Positions 17,111 through 27,263 of a stretch of 64,000 nucleotides of DNA are shown piece after piece. Below the pieces are notes generated by a model, which was given only the letters and a program-made list of their open reading frames with translations, searched no databases and had not been told where the DNA came from. The DNA is from Bacteroidota bacterium (GTDB lineage: Bacteria > Bacteroidota > Bacteroidia > Chitinophagales > Chitinophagaceae). A program made the translations under genes and the position numbers. Each line of letters opens with the position of its first letter. Positions within the stretch are counted from its first letter, which is position 1. The stretch is taken from NCBI GenBank assembly GCA_005798905.1, contig SYIK01000011.1, positions 62,001 to 126,000 on the forward strand, given 5' to 3'.

Positions 17111-20100
17111 ATGGGCGAAAGACCAAAACATAAAGTTAGAATTGTAACGGCAGCTTCTTTGTTTGATGGGCACGATGCGGCGATAAATATTATGCGCCGA
17201 ATAATGCAAGCAAAAGGCGCAGAAATTATTCATCTTGGACACAATCGCAGCGTACACGAAATTGTTGAAACAGCCATCGAAGAGGATGTGCAAGGCGTTG
17301 CAATTACAAGCTACCAAGGAGGTCATCTTGAATTTTTCAAATACATGAAAGATTTACTTGATGAAAACGGATGTGGGCATATTAAAATATTTGGCGGTGG
17401 TGGTGGAACTATTTTACCAAATGAAATTGAAGAATTACAACAATACGGAATTGCAAAAATATTTTCACCCGACGATGGAAGAAAAATGGGATTGGAAGGA
17501 ATGATTGAAGAAGTAATCAAACAATGCGATATACACTTAAATGGAAATCCCGAATATAAAATTGCACTTAAACTCGAAGAAGCAAAAGATGTTCGAAAAA
17601 TTGCAAGACAGATTACGAATGTAGAAAATGGAGTAAATATAAATGTTGAAAAAGGAAAAGCGGAAATAAAAACGATTCCTGTTTTAGGAGTAACCGGAAC
17701 AGGTGGCGCAGGAAAATCATCAGTTACGGATGAATTGGTGCGCCGATTTCTAAATAATTTTTTAGATAAAACAATTGCAGTCATTTCTGTTGACCCTTCC
17801 AAGAAAAAAACAGGTGGTGCATTGTTGGGAGATCGAATTCGAATGAATTCCATTTCTCATCCAAGAGTCTACATGCGTTCGCTTGCAACAAGAGAAGACA
17901 ATACTGCGCTGAGTGGTGCAGTGAAAGAAGCAATTGCAATTTGTAAAGCGGAACTGTTTGATTTTATTATTTTAGAAAGTGCAGGAGTTGGACAAAGCGA
18001 TGCATCCATTCTTGATTTTTGCGATGTGAGTTTGTATGTAATGACGCCCGAATACGGCGCTGCTTCGCAGTTAGAAAAAATAAACATGCTTGATTTTGCT
18101 GATTTGATTTGTATCAACAAATTTGACAAAGCCGGTGCGCTGGACGCACTTGCAGATGTTCGAAAACAATTCAAACGCAATCACCAAATGTTTTTGGCGA
18201 AAGACAGTGAGCTTCCAATTGTAGGAACAATGGCGAGCAAATTCAACGACGAAGGGGTTAATTATTTATTTGAGTTGCTTTTAAAAAGAATTGAATCGAA
18301 AATGAAAATTTCATTTGGTGAATTTCATTTTTCGGAAACAGCAAAAATTTCGCAAGCAATTATTCCTTCGGGTCGTGTTCGTTATTTGAGCGAAATAAGT
18401 GAGAGCAATCGAAATTATGATCAATTGGTAAAAGAGCAAGCTACAATTGCTTCAAAGCTGTATCAGTTGCATGGAAGTTTGGAAATAATAAAAGAAAATG
18501 TGATTGAATCGCAACTGGAAATTTTACAACAACAAATTAATTTTTATACCGATCAACTTACACCGATTAGTCGAAAATTGATTACAAATTGGGAACAAAA
18601 AAAGAAAGAATATCAAAAAGATTTTTACGAATTCACTGTGCGCGACAAAACGATTCGACAGGAAATGTTTACGAAAAGTTTATCGGGACTTCGTATTCCA
18701 AAAATTGTTTTGCCAAAATATAAAGATTGGGGCGATATTTTAAAATGGCAAGCACAGGAAAATGCTCCCGGACATTTTCCGTTTACTGCAGGTGTGTTTT
18801 CATTAAAAAGAGAAGGAGAAGATCCCACAAGAATGTTTGCAGGAGAAGGAGGGCCGGAAAGAACGAACAAACGATTTCACTATGTAAGTTTGGACCAACC
18901 AGCGAAACGCTTATCCACAGCGTTTGACAGCGTTACACTTTATGGAGAAGATCCTGCACATCGGCCAGATATTTATGGAAAAGTTGGAAATAGTGGAGTT
19001 AGTATTGCAACCGTTGATGATGCAAAAAAATTATACAGTGGTTTCGATTTGTGCGATTTCAAGACAAGCGTATCAATGACAATTAATGGTCCAGCTCCAA
19101 TTGTTCTTGCTTTTTTTCTGAATACAGCAATCGATCAGCAATGCGAAAAATGGATTGAATTAAATGAAAGTTGGGCGGATATAAATAAAAAAATTGTTGA
19201 AAAGTTTAAAAAACAACCACAACCAAAATATTTTAGTGAATCAAAATCGCAGCAATTGCCAGAAGGGAATAATGGACTTGGATTAAAATTATTGGGATTG
19301 AGCGCAGATGAAATTTTACCGAAAGAAATTTATGACCAATGTAAACAAGCTGCACTGCAACAAGTGCGCGGTACTGTTCAAGCAGATATTTTAAAAGAAG
19401 ATCAAGCGCAAAACACTTGTATTTTTTCTACAGAATTTGCATTGAAATTGATGGGTGATGTGCAAGAATATTTTATAAATAAAAAAATTAGAAATTTTTA
19501 TAGTATAAGTATTAGCGGTTATCATATTGCAGAAGCTGGTGCTAATCCAATTACACAGCTAGCATTCACATTGTCGAATGGATTTACTTATGTAGAATAT
19601 TTTCTGAGTCGTGGAATGGCAATTGATGATTTTGCTCCAAATCTATCTTTCTTTTTTAGCAATGGGATGGATCCGGAATACAGTGTAATTGGAAGAGTTG
19701 CTAGAAGAATTTGGGCAAAAGCGATGAAGTATAAATACAAAGCCAATAAACGCAGCCAGATGTTAAAATATCATATTCAAACATCGGGCAGAAGTTTACA
19801 TGCGCAGGAAATAGATTTCAACGATATCCGTACAACGCTTCAAGCACTGTATGCCATTTATGATAATTGTAATTCGTTACATACAAATGCTTATGACGAA
19901 GCAATAACAACACCTACTGAAGAAAGTGTGCGTCGTGCAATGGCAATTCAATTAATAATCAACCGAGAATTAGGAACTGCAAAAACTGAAAACTTTATTC
20001 AAGGAAGTTTTGCGATTGAAGAACTAACTGACTTGGTTGAAGAATCGGTTTTGAAAGAATTTGATAGAATTACAGAACGTGGCGGCGTAATGGGAGCAAT

Positions 20101-20467
20101 GGAAAGAATGTATCAACGAAATAAAATTCAAGAAGAAAGTTTGTATTACGAACATCAAAAACATTCAGGGGAATTGCCCCTTGTTGGCGTAAATACATTT
20201 TTAAATAAAAAAGGAAGTCCAACAATTATTCCCGGCGAAGTAATAAGAAGCACTATGGAAGAAAAGGAAATGCAAATTGAAAACTTACACAAATTTTGCG
20301 AACGAAATAATTCTAATTCACAAGCGATGCTTGAACGGTTGAAAACAGTAGCAATCAACAATGGAAACCTTTTTGAAGAATTAATGGAAACAGTAAAATT
20401 CTGCTCGTTGGGACAAATTACACATGCTTTGTATGCAGTAGGCGGTCAGTATAGAAGAAATATGTAA
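17111..20467 (+). CDS. icmF: Fused B12-dependent acyl-CoA mutase with internal G-domain (IcmF type)
   Basis: A 1118-residue fusion. Residues 1 to about 140 are the cobalamin domain, with the lower-ligand motif DGHDAA, TSYQGG and FGGGGG. Residues about 190-420 are a MeaB-like GTPase: Walker A GTGGAGKS at 196-203, [19 protein letters not shown] and [12 protein letters not shown]. The rest is the mutase TIM barrel, including [47 protein letters not shown] and [11 protein letters not shown]. The domain order is that of IcmF, which interconverts isobutyryl- and butyryl-CoA; the substrate-selective residues were not checked, so methylmalonyl- or pivalyl-CoA remain possible. The gene has its own promoter and ends 9 bases before the amidase gene. 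Confidence 0.93.
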   Translation: MGERPKHKVRIVTAASLFDGHDAAINIMRRIMQAKGAEIIHLGHNRSVHEIVETAIEEDVQGVAITSYQGGHLEFFKYMKDLLDENGCGHIKIFGGGGGTILPNEIEELQQYGIAKIFSPDDGRKMGLEGMIEEVIKQCDIHLNGNPEYKIALKLEEAKDVRKIARQITNVENGVNINVEKGKAEIKTIPVLGVTGTGGAGKSSVTDELVRRFLNNFLDKTIAVISVDPSKKKTGGALLGDRIRMNSISHPRVYMRSLATREDNTALSGAVKEAIAICKAELFDFIILESAGVGQSDASILDFCDVSLYVMTPEYGAASQLEKINMLDFADLICINKFDKAGALDALADVRKQFKRNHQMFLAKDSELPIVGTMASKFNDEGVNYLFELLLKRIESKMKISFGEFHFSETAKISQAIIPSGRVRYLSEISESNRNYDQLVKEQATIASKLYQLHGSLEIIKENVIESQLEILQQQINFYTDQLTPISRKLITNWEQKKKEYQKDFYEFTVRDKTIRQEMFTKSLSGLRIPKIVLPKYKDWGDILKWQAQENAPGHFPFTAGVFSLKREGEDPTRMFAGEGGPERTNKRFHYVSLDQPAKRLSTAFDSVTLYGEDPAHRPDIYGKVGNSGVSIATVDDAKKLYSGFDLCDFKTSVSMTINGPAPIVLAFFLNTAIDQQCEKWIELNESWADINKKIVEKFKKQPQPKYFSESKSQQLPEGNNGLGLKLLGLSADEILPKEIYDQCKQAALQQVRGTVQADILKEDQAQNTCIFSTEFALKLMGDVQEYFINKKIRNFYSISISGYHIAEAGANPITQLAFTLSNGFTYVEYFLSRGMAIDDFAPNLSFFFSNGMDPEYSVIGRVARRIWAKAMKYKYKANKRSQMLKYHIQTSGRSLHAQEIDFNDIRTTLQALYAIYDNCNSLHTNAYDEAITTPTEESVRRAMAIQLIINRELGTAKTENFIQGSFAIEELTDLVEESVLKEFDRITERGGVMGAMERMYQRNKIQEESLYYEHQKHSGELPLVGVNTFLNKKGSPTIIPGEVIRSTMEEKEMQIENLHKFCERNNSNSQAMLERLKTVAINNGNLFEELMETVKFCSLGQITHALYAVGGQYRRNM

Positions 20468-20476
20468 TTTGTAAAC

Positions 20477-21283
20477 ATGAAACAGTTTCTATTTATTTTT
20501 TGTACGGCAATTTTTATTACTGCTTGTTCGCCAAAACCATATAGCGAAACAAATAAAAGCTATAAGAAACAAGTCAAACAATTTGCAACAAATTTTAAAA
20601 CCTATCCACTGAATGACTCAGTGGGCTTGCCTTTTGCCAATCAATTTGTAGGGACTACGAATCTTTCCATGCGCCGTCCAAATTTTATTGTCATTCATCA
20701 CACGGCACAAAATAGTTGCGATCAAACTTTAAAAACATTCACCTTGCCACGAACTGCAGTTAGCTCACATTATGTTATTTGTAGAGAAGGAACTGTTTAC
20801 CACATGTTGAACGATTTATTGCGCGCACATCATGCAGGTGTAAGTAAATGGGGCAATGCTACCGATTTAAATTCTTCGAGCATTGGAATTGAAATTGACA
20901 ATAACGGAAGCGAACCATTTTCGGAAATGCAAATGAATAGTTTGTTGTTGTTGTTGGAGCGATTGAAAAAAACATACAGTATTCCAACAGCAAATTTTGT
21001 TGGACATGCCGATGTAGCACCGGGAAGAAAAGTAGATCCAAGCAGGCAATTTTCTTGGAAACAGCTGGCTGATAAAGGATTTGGTCATTGGTACGATACA
21101 ACAAATGTAGAAGTGCCAAATGATTTTAATGCACTTCAAGCTTTAAGAAATATTGGCTATAATACATCAAACACGAAGAATGCAATTCAATCTTATAAAA
21201 TTCATTTTACTCCACAAGACACAACGAATTTTCTTACCAATGGTGATAGGAAAATACTTTTTGAACTTTCAAAAAAATACTAA
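20477..21283 (+). CDS. N-acetylmuramoyl-L-alanine amidase lipoprotein (PGRP/Amidase_2 type)
   Basis: A 268-residue predicted lipoprotein: the signal peptide ends in TACSPK, with the lipobox cysteine near residue 17. The zinc amidase domain shows FIVIHHTAQNS (first His ligand), SSHYVICREGTVYHML, HAGVSKWGN, NSSSIGIEIDNNG and FVGHADVAPGRKVDPSRQF (second His and catalytic Lys region). It cleaves the bond between MurNAc and the stem peptide and may act in wall recycling or remodelling. It follows icmF after 9 bases and is convergent with an MFS gene 9 bases away. Confidence 0.92.
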   Translation: MKQFLFIFCTAIFITACSPKPYSETNKSYKKQVKQFATNFKTYPLNDSVGLPFANQFVGTTNLSMRRPNFIVIHHTAQNSCDQTLKTFTLPRTAVSSHYVICREGTVYHMLNDLLRAHHAGVSKWGNATDLNSSSIGIEIDNNGSEPFSEMQMNSLLLLLERLKKTYSIPTANFVGHADVAPGRKVDPSRQFSWKQLADKGFGHWYDTTNVEVPNDFNALQALRNIGYNTSNTKNAIQSYKIHFTPQDTTNFLTNGDRKILFELSKKY

Positions 21284-21292
21284 TAAAATTTG

Positions 21293-22450
21293 TTACTCTT
21301 TCATCAGTAAAAAATACACAACAATGATTAGCGCAACAATTGCAGAAATTAAAAATACAAATTGACTTCCCCACTGACTCCAAATAATTCCGGCAATTGT
21401 ACTTGCAAATAATGCAGAAACACTTTGACAAGTTGTAAAAAATCCGATGGCAGTTGCTGTATTGTTGTGGTGTGCGCTATTTGTAATCCATGCTTTTGCG
21501 ACTCCTTCTGTAGCTGCTGCATACAAACCATAAATAAAAAACAGTATAAAAATTGTAGCAATTGAAGGGTTAAATGCAAAGCCTCCATAAACGATTACAA
21601 ACAACAATAATCCAAAAATGAATGTTTTTTTAATTCCATATTTATCGGCTATAATCCCCATTGGGTAAGAAACCGAAGCAAAAACAAGGTTGTAAAAAAC
21701 ATAAGCAACAATCGTTATCGAATCACTTCCGGTAATTTCTTTTGTAAGTAGCAAAAGAAAAATATCTGAACTATTAATTAATGCAAATAATATCATTCCG
21801 CAAACAATTCTTTTAAATTGCGGCGAAGCGATATTCCAATATTTTAAAAATGAGAAAAAATTTCCTTTGCCCAAAGTTGCTACCGATTGTTTTTTTTCTT
21901 TCAACAAAAACAAAAAAAGGACCGCAATTATTCCGGGAATAAATGCCAGAAAAAAAATGGAGGCATATTGTTTTGGAAAATAATGAAGAAAAATTAATGT
22001 AATTATTGGACCGATTGCTGCACCAATCGTATCTAAACTTCTATGAAAACCAAATACAGTTGCTTTTGTTTCTTTCGTTGCTTGATGCGAAAGCAATGCA
22101 TCTCTTGCCGCTGTTCGAAGTCCTTTTCCCAATCGATCGGTAGTTCTTGCAAAAAAAATTCCTAGTGGTTGTATAAAAACAGCCATCATTGGTTTGCTAA
22201 TTGCACTCAATAAATAACCCCATTTTATAAAAGGCAATCGAACTCCTTTTTCATCACTTAGTTTTCCAAAATAGCCCTTGCTAATTCCGGCAGTAAATTC
22301 TGCAAACCCCTCCAAAACGCCAATGAGTATAATTGAAAAGCCAATTTCTTTTAAATAAACCGGCACAATTGGATAAAGCATTTCGCTGGCAATATCAGCA
22401 AATAAGCTAACCAAAGAAAGTATCAAAACTGTGCGGTTGACAATACGCAT
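21293..22450 (-). CDS. MFS transporter
   Basis: A 385-residue membrane protein with about 12 predicted helices. It has the cytoplasmic loop motif GYFGKLSDEKG between helices 2 and 3, RTTDRLGKGLRTAARDALLS further on, and FIYGLYAAATEGVAKAWI in the second half. The GKGLRTAARDAL pattern is common in a Bacteroidota/proteobacterial MFS subgroup of unknown substrate. It stands alone between the convergent amidase gene and the divergent mreB cluster. Confidence 0.88.
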   Translation of the reverse strand: MRIVNRTVLILSLVSLFADIASEMLYPIVPVYLKEIGFSIILIGVLEGFAEFTAGISKGYFGKLSDEKGVRLPFIKWGYLLSAISKPMMAVFIQPLGIFFARTTDRLGKGLRTAARDALLSHQATKETKATVFGFHRSLDTIGAAIGPIITLIFLHYFPKQYASIFFLAFIPGIIAVLFLFLLKEKKQSVATLGKGNFFSFLKYWNIASPQFKRIVCGMILFALINSSDIFLLLLTKEITGSDSITIVAYVFYNLVFASVSYPMGIIADKYGIKKTFIFGLLLFVIVYGGFAFNPSIATIFILFFIYGLYAAATEGVAKAWITNSAHHNNTATAIGFFTTCQSVSALFASTIAGIIWSQWGSQFVFLISAIVALIIVVYFLLMKE

Positions 22451-22542
22451 TTCTTGAAGTTAATTAATTCAAAAGAGTTGACTAAAATTAAAAATAAGTC
22501 GCAAACAGCGATTTCTGCTTTGCTAATTCAAATTATTTACAC

Positions 22543-22550
22543 CAACTTTG
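22543..22550 (+). promoter_or_regulatory. Probable -7 promoter box for the mre-rodA cluster
   Basis: CAACTTTG differs from TAnnTTTG only at its first base. It lies 24 bases before the ATG of mreB at 22575 and covers the TTG at 22548 that would extend the frame. Confidence 0.4.
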
Positions 22551-22574
22551 TGCCCATTAATTACAAATCATAAA

Positions 22575-23600
22575 ATGGGACTTTTTAACTGGCTAACACA
22601 AGAAATTGCAATTGATTTAGGCACTGCAAATACGCTAATTATTTTCAACGACGAAGTCGTAGTAAATGAACCATCAATCATCGCATTGAATAGAAATAAC
22701 CCAAAAGAAGTTTTGGCAATTGGAAAAAGAGCGTTGATGATGCACGAAAAAACGCACGAAAGTATTCGTACTGTTCGTCCGTTGAGAGATGGAGTAATTG
22801 CAGATTTTAACGCAGCCGAATTGTTAATTCGAGAATTAATAAAATTAGTTCATCCCAAAAGACCGCTTTTTGCTCCAAGTTGGAGAATGATGATTTGTAT
22901 TCCTTCTTCCATTACCGAGGTAGAAAAAAGAGCTGTTCGCGATAGTGCAGAACAAGCAGGTGCAAGAGAAGTATATTTAATTCACGAACCAATGGCTGCT
23001 GCATTGGGAATTGGAATTGATGTGGAAGAACCTGTAGGTAATATGATTATTGATATTGGTGGCGGAACAACAGGAATAAGTGTAATTGCATTGGCGGGAA
23101 TTGTTTGTGATCAAAGTATTCGAGTTGCAGGGGATGAATTTACTGCCGATATTATGGAAGTGCTTCGTCGCTACCACAGCTTATTGATTGGCGAAAGAAC
23201 TGCAGAACAAATCAAAATTCAAGTAGGAGCTGCAACTAAAGAGTTAGAAAATCCACCCGAAGATATCCCGGTAAACGGACGCGATTTGGTAACAGGAATT
23301 CCAAAACAAATCTATATCGGTTATCAGGAAATTGCAGAAGCGTTGGATAAAAGTTTATTTAAAATAGAAGAGGCAATTTTAAAAGCATTGGAACAAACTC
23401 CGCCGGAACTTGCAGCAGATATTTACCGTCGTGGCTTGTACATAACTGGCGGTGGTGCACTGTTGCGCGGTTTGGATAAACGAATTCAGCAAAAAATAAA
23501 ATTGCCGGTACATATTGCCGACGATCCACTTAAAAGTGTGGTGCGCGGCACGGGTATTGCTTTGAAAAATTATAACCGTTTTCCATTTGTGATGCGCTAA
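22575..23600 (+). CDS. mreB: Rod shape-determining protein MreB
   Basis: A 341-residue actin-like ATPase that forms membrane-bound filaments guiding cell-wall synthesis. It begins MGLFNWLTQEIAIDLGTANT (amphipathic helix, then phosphate 1 loop), with RPLRDGVIADF, HEPMAAALGIGIDVEEPVGNMIIDIGGGTT (phosphate 2) and YITGGGALLRGLD (adenosine motif). The frame extends upstream to a TTG at 22548, but this is in a promoter box and MGLFNWL matches the family start. It heads the cluster mreB-mreC-mreD-PBP2-rodA. Confidence 0.97.
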   Translation: MGLFNWLTQEIAIDLGTANTLIIFNDEVVVNEPSIIALNRNNPKEVLAIGKRALMMHEKTHESIRTVRPLRDGVIADFNAAELLIRELIKLVHPKRPLFAPSWRMMICIPSSITEVEKRAVRDSAEQAGAREVYLIHEPMAAALGIGIDVEEPVGNMIIDIGGGTTGISVIALAGIVCDQSIRVAGDEFTADIMEVLRRYHSLLIGERTAEQIKIQVGAATKELENPPEDIPVNGRDLVTGIPKQIYIGYQEIAEALDKSLFKIEEAILKALEQTPPELAADIYRRGLYITGGGALLRGLDKRIQQKIKLPVHIADDPLKSVVRGTGIALKNYNRFPFVMR

Positions 23601-23688
23601 CCGACACTAATTTTAATAATTAATAATTCAAATTATTTTACGATTATACTTACCTTGTATTTCAAAGATTTGAATTTGTAAAAATTTC

Positions 23689-24567
23689 ATGCATAATATA
23701 TTTCTCTTTCTGCGTCGGTATTCAACTTTTATAAGTTTTCTTGTATTGCAAGTTATTGCATTGGTGATGCTTTTTCGATACAACAAAAATCAGCGTGCAT
23801 TTTTTTTGGGAAAAGCAAATGAGATAACCGGTTATTTTAATTCGAAATATAATAACGCCGAAGATTTTTTTCATTTGCAAAATGAAAACAAACGCGTTCA
23901 TCAATTGAATGATTCGCTGCGAAATTTACTTCTTTCCAATTTTACAACTCCCGACATATCTGTTGGTGTTTTTTCCGATACGACAAATTTTGATTCTTCC
24001 GGAAAAGTTCGCCGTTATTTTAGCAGAACAGCACAAGTGGTTGGCAATTCTGTAAGTGAAGAAAAAAATTATATTCAACTCAATCGCGGATCAAAATATG
24101 GAATAAGCGATAATATGGCTGTTGTTAATTCGGATGGGTCGGCAGTTGGTGTAGTGGTAAATGTGAGTGAAAATTTTAGCCAAGTGATGAGTTTGCTGCA
24201 CATCCAAAGCAAAGTGAATGCAATGGTAAAACGCAGTCGCAACAACGGTCGTATTGAATGGGATGGAAAAAACCCATTGGTTCTCACCTTAAAAGATATT
24301 CCGAAAAGTGATGCAGTTGCTGTAGGCGATTCTGTGCTTACAGGTTTGTACTCGTACAACTTTCCTCCTGGATTATTGATTGGTACGGTGGAAGAAATTA
24401 TCAATGAAAAACAGTCAAATTTTTTTATATTAAAAATTAAAACAGCGACAAATTTCCAAAACCTTCAACAAGTATTTGTAATTGAAAATTTACAACGAAA
24501 AGAACAGGTTGAATTGGATAAGGCAACGCATAAAAAAATTGAAGAAATTAATAAAGTAAAAAAATGA
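23689..24567 (+). CDS. mreC: Rod shape-determining protein MreC
   Basis: A 292-residue protein with one N-terminal membrane helix (TFISFLVLQVIALVMLF), a coiled-coil stretch around the NENKRVHQLND segment, and the beta-rich MreC core (YIQLNRGSKYGISDNMAVVNSDG, VGDSVLTGLYSYNFPPGLLIGTV). MreC is the periplasmic scaffold that activates PBP2 in the elongasome. It lies 88 bases after mreB and overlaps mreD by 4 bases (ATGA). The lysine-rich C-terminal tail is not part of the usual core. Confidence 0.93.
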   Translation: MHNIFLFLRRYSTFISFLVLQVIALVMLFRYNKNQRAFFLGKANEITGYFNSKYNNAEDFFHLQNENKRVHQLNDSLRNLLLSNFTTPDISVGVFSDTTNFDSSGKVRRYFSRTAQVVGNSVSEEKNYIQLNRGSKYGISDNMAVVNSDGSAVGVVVNVSENFSQVMSLLHIQSKVNAMVKRSRNNGRIEWDGKNPLVLTLKDIPKSDAVAVGDSVLTGLYSYNFPPGLLIGTVEEIINEKQSNFFILKIKTATNFQNLQQVFVIENLQRKEQVELDKATHKKIEEINKVKK

Positions 24568-25097
24568 TTAATTTTTTTAAAAATATAATTCGCTTTGTTC
24601 TCTTTTTGGGAGTGCAAGTTTATGTGTTGAACAATGTGCCGCCGTTGCATCATTTTATTTCGCCGGTTATTTATTATTTATTTCTATTGTGGTTGCCGTT
24701 TTCAACAGATAAATTTTGGTTATTGATAATTGGTTTTTTGCTTGGACTGTCTTTCGATTACTTTTTAATGACACCTGGATTGCATGCTGCGGGTTGTGTA
24801 TTGATTATGTATTTACGTCCTGCTTTAATCAACTTGTTTGTACAATACGAAAAAAATGAATTTACTTATCGCGAACCATCTGCTGCGGCTATGGGATGGG
24901 CTCCTTTTTTAACTTATGTTTTTATTTTAACCATTGTGTATCACGGTTATATTTCCTTTTTGGAATGGTTACAGTTTGGCAATTTTTTAGACTTTTTATT
25001 TAAAATAATTAGCTCGTCTATCATCAGTATGTTGCTTGTAATTACACTCGAGGTAATTTTTTCAAGAAAACAAAAGTTGAGGTCAACTATGAGTTAA
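24564..25097 (+). CDS. mreD: Rod shape-determining protein MreD
   Basis: A 177-residue integral membrane protein with about five helices. FLGVQVYVLNNVPPLHHFISPVIYYLFLLWLPF, FLLGLSFDYFLMTPGLHAAGCVLIMYLRP are typical of Bacteroidota MreD. It links MreC to the rest of the elongasome in the inner membrane. It overlaps mreC by 4 bases, so the two are translationally coupled. The 81-base gap to the PBP2 gene contains a promoter box just before that gene. Confidence 0.9.
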   Translation: MINFFKNIIRFVLFLGVQVYVLNNVPPLHHFISPVIYYLFLLWLPFSTDKFWLLIIGFLLGLSFDYFLMTPGLHAAGCVLIMYLRPALINLFVQYEKNEFTYREPSAAAMGWAPFLTYVFILTIVYHGYISFLEWLQFGNFLDFLFKIISSSIISMLLVITLEVIFSRKQKLRSTMS

Positions 25098-25169
25098 AAA
25101 ATTTTTTTTCAAAAAAATCAGTTTAGAATTTTTACAGTGTAGTTTTGAAACGAATCAATTCCCCATTTT

Positions 25170-25177
25170 TATTTTTG
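25170..25177 (+). promoter_or_regulatory. -7 promoter box immediately before the PBP2 gene
   Basis: TATTTTTG fits TAnnTTTG, and TTTG at 25144-25147 could be the -33 element with a 22-base spacer. The box ends 1 base before the ATG at 25179, so a transcript starting from it would begin at or inside the start codon. Confidence 0.4.
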
Positions 25178-25178
25178 T

Positions 25179-27263
25179 ATGTCCGTATTCAACCAGTCAA
25201 GAAGTCAAATTGTTAAATTAGTTTTTCTTACAACTTTTGTAATCATACTTGTAAAACTTTTTTTTATGCAAAGCATTTCTGGTAAATACCAGAAATTAGC
25301 ATTAGATCTTTCTGTTTATCCAAAAATTGTTTATCCCGAACGCGGAATTATTTATGATAGAAATGGAAAAGCCATTCTCAACAATTCTATAATGTACGAT
25401 TTGATGGTTACGCCATCAGAAGTTAAAAATATTGACACGCTTGAGTTTTGCAATATGATGGAAATTGATATGGCAATGTTTCGAAAACGAATACGTGATG
25501 CCTCATTTAAAAACACAGAAGTTCGGCCATCTGTTTTTGAAGATTTATTACAACCTTATTTACAAGCACGGTTTGAAGAAAACAGTTGGAAGTTTCCTGG
25601 ATTTGTTTTGGTGCAACGTCCGGTGCGCACTTACCCATTCAATGCTGCAGCACATATTTTAGGATACATTGGCGAAGTAGATACAAGTCAGATTCGGCGA
25701 TCAGAAAATTTTTACCGAATGGGAGATTACGTTGGTAAAAATGGATTGGAAGCATTTTACGAAGCGACATTAATGGGGCAACGAGGAATACAATATTTAA
25801 TTAGAGATAATAAAAATAGATTAGTTGGTTCTTTTGAAAATGGTGAATTGGACACTATTGCCGTAGCTGGAAAAAGTTTAAGAACTTATATTGATATTGA
25901 AGTGCAACAATTAGCCGAGCAATTACTTGCGAATAAAGTAGGAGCCATTGTTGCAATAGAACCAAGCACAGGTGGAATTATTGCAATGGCATCTGGTCCA
26001 AATTTTAATCCCAATGATTTAACAGGGCCTGATAAAAATAAAAATTTTGCAAAATTACAATTGGATGTTTCTGCACCGATGCTGAATAGAGCAATTAAAG
26101 GGCAATATCCACCGGGGTCCACTGTAAAAATTCTTGGGGCGCTTACAGCACTCGATGATGGAATTATTACTGAAAACTATGGATATAATTGTAGAGGTCG
26201 ATATACTTCTTGCGGCATTGGCAAACCAGCTTGTTCGCATAACAATGCCGGGCATGCCGCTAATCTTCGATTAGCCATTGCAAATTCTTGCAATGCATAT
26301 TTTACACAATTATACCGAATGTCGGTTGATAATTCCAAGTATAAAAGTGTAAAAGAAGGTTATTCTGTTTGGCAAAAATATATGAACAGTTTTGGGCTCG
26401 GCACTCGATTGGGAATTGATCTTCCAAGCGAAGACAAAGGAAATATTCCTGATACAACAATTTACAATAAAGATTATCGCGGCAGTTGGAATTCTTGCAC
26501 CAACCTTACGCTCGGAATTGGACAAGACAAAATGCTTGCAACGCCATTGCAACTTGCCAATGCCATGTGCATTGTTGCAAATAAAGGGTATTATTTTTCA
26601 CCACATTTTGTACGCTCAATTGAAGGAGAAACAATAACAGATACTTTGTTAACTAAATTTAGAAAAAAACAAAAAACATCAATCGAGCTTTCAAATTCTA
26701 TTTATGAAATTGTAATTGACGGAATGCAAGATGTGGTGGAAAAAGGAACGGCAAGTAATGCAAGAATACCGGGTATTGTTGTTTGTGGTAAAACAGGAAC
26801 TGCAGAAAATAAAAAAGTAATTGATAGACGTGTATTGCAATTAGCCGACCATTCTTTCTTTGTTTGTTTTGCTCCAAGAGAAAATCCAAAAATTGCAATT
26901 GCTGTTGTTGTTGAAAATAGTGGATTCGGAAATACTTGGGCGGCTCCTATTGCAAAAATGGTAATGGAAAAATATTTGAATGATTCACTTAGTACAGAAA
27001 GTAAAGTAAGGTGGCTGGATTATATCAGCACTAAAAATTTATTGCCGTCTTATTTAAAACGATTGCAAACGAAAACAGATTCCATTCGTGCTTTTGATTG
27101 GTTTAAAACAACAAAAGATAGTAGCTACATCAAAAAATATGTATTTGAAAACAAAAATCGTTTTCCAAAACAAAAAAAAGATAACAGCAAAAACAAGCAA
27201 AGAGAAGAAGTTGCAATAAGACAATATCCATTTTATAATTTCAAATCCACCACTACTCGATGA
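25179..27263 (+). CDS. mrdA: Penicillin-binding protein 2 (elongasome transpeptidase)
   Basis: A 694-residue class B PBP that crosslinks peptidoglycan during elongation. It has an N-terminal membrane helix (LVFLTTFVIILVKLFFM), the dimerisation region with YPERGIIYDRNGKAIL, and a transpeptidase domain with the active-site serine S314 in STVK (314-317), SCN in ANSCNAYF, and KTG in VCGKTGTAEN. MSVFNQSRSQ matches the usual start of Bacteroidota PBP2. A charged C-terminal tail of about 60 residues follows the last conserved motif. It overlaps rodA by 4 bases, as expected for partner proteins. Confidence 0.95.
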   Translation: MSVFNQSRSQIVKLVFLTTFVIILVKLFFMQSISGKYQKLALDLSVYPKIVYPERGIIYDRNGKAILNNSIMYDLMVTPSEVKNIDTLEFCNMMEIDMAMFRKRIRDASFKNTEVRPSVFEDLLQPYLQARFEENSWKFPGFVLVQRPVRTYPFNAAAHILGYIGEVDTSQIRRSENFYRMGDYVGKNGLEAFYEATLMGQRGIQYLIRDNKNRLVGSFENGELDTIAVAGKSLRTYIDIEVQQLAEQLLANKVGAIVAIEPSTGGIIAMASGPNFNPNDLTGPDKNKNFAKLQLDVSAPMLNRAIKGQYPPGSTVKILGALTALDDGIITENYGYNCRGRYTSCGIGKPACSHNNAGHAANLRLAIANSCNAYFTQLYRMSVDNSKYKSVKEGYSVWQKYMNSFGLGTRLGIDLPSEDKGNIPDTTIYNKDYRGSWNSCTNLTLGIGQDKMLATPLQLANAMCIVANKGYYFSPHFVRSIEGETITDTLLTKFRKKQKTSIELSNSIYEIVIDGMQDVVEKGTASNARIPGIVVCGKTGTAENKKVIDRRVLQLADHSFFVCFAPRENPKIAIAVVVENSGFGNTWAAPIAKMVMEKYLNDSLSTESKVRWLDYISTKNLLPSYLKRLQTKTDSIRAFDWFKTTKDSSYIKKYVFENKNRFPKQKKDNSKNKQREEVAIRQYPFYNFKSTTTR

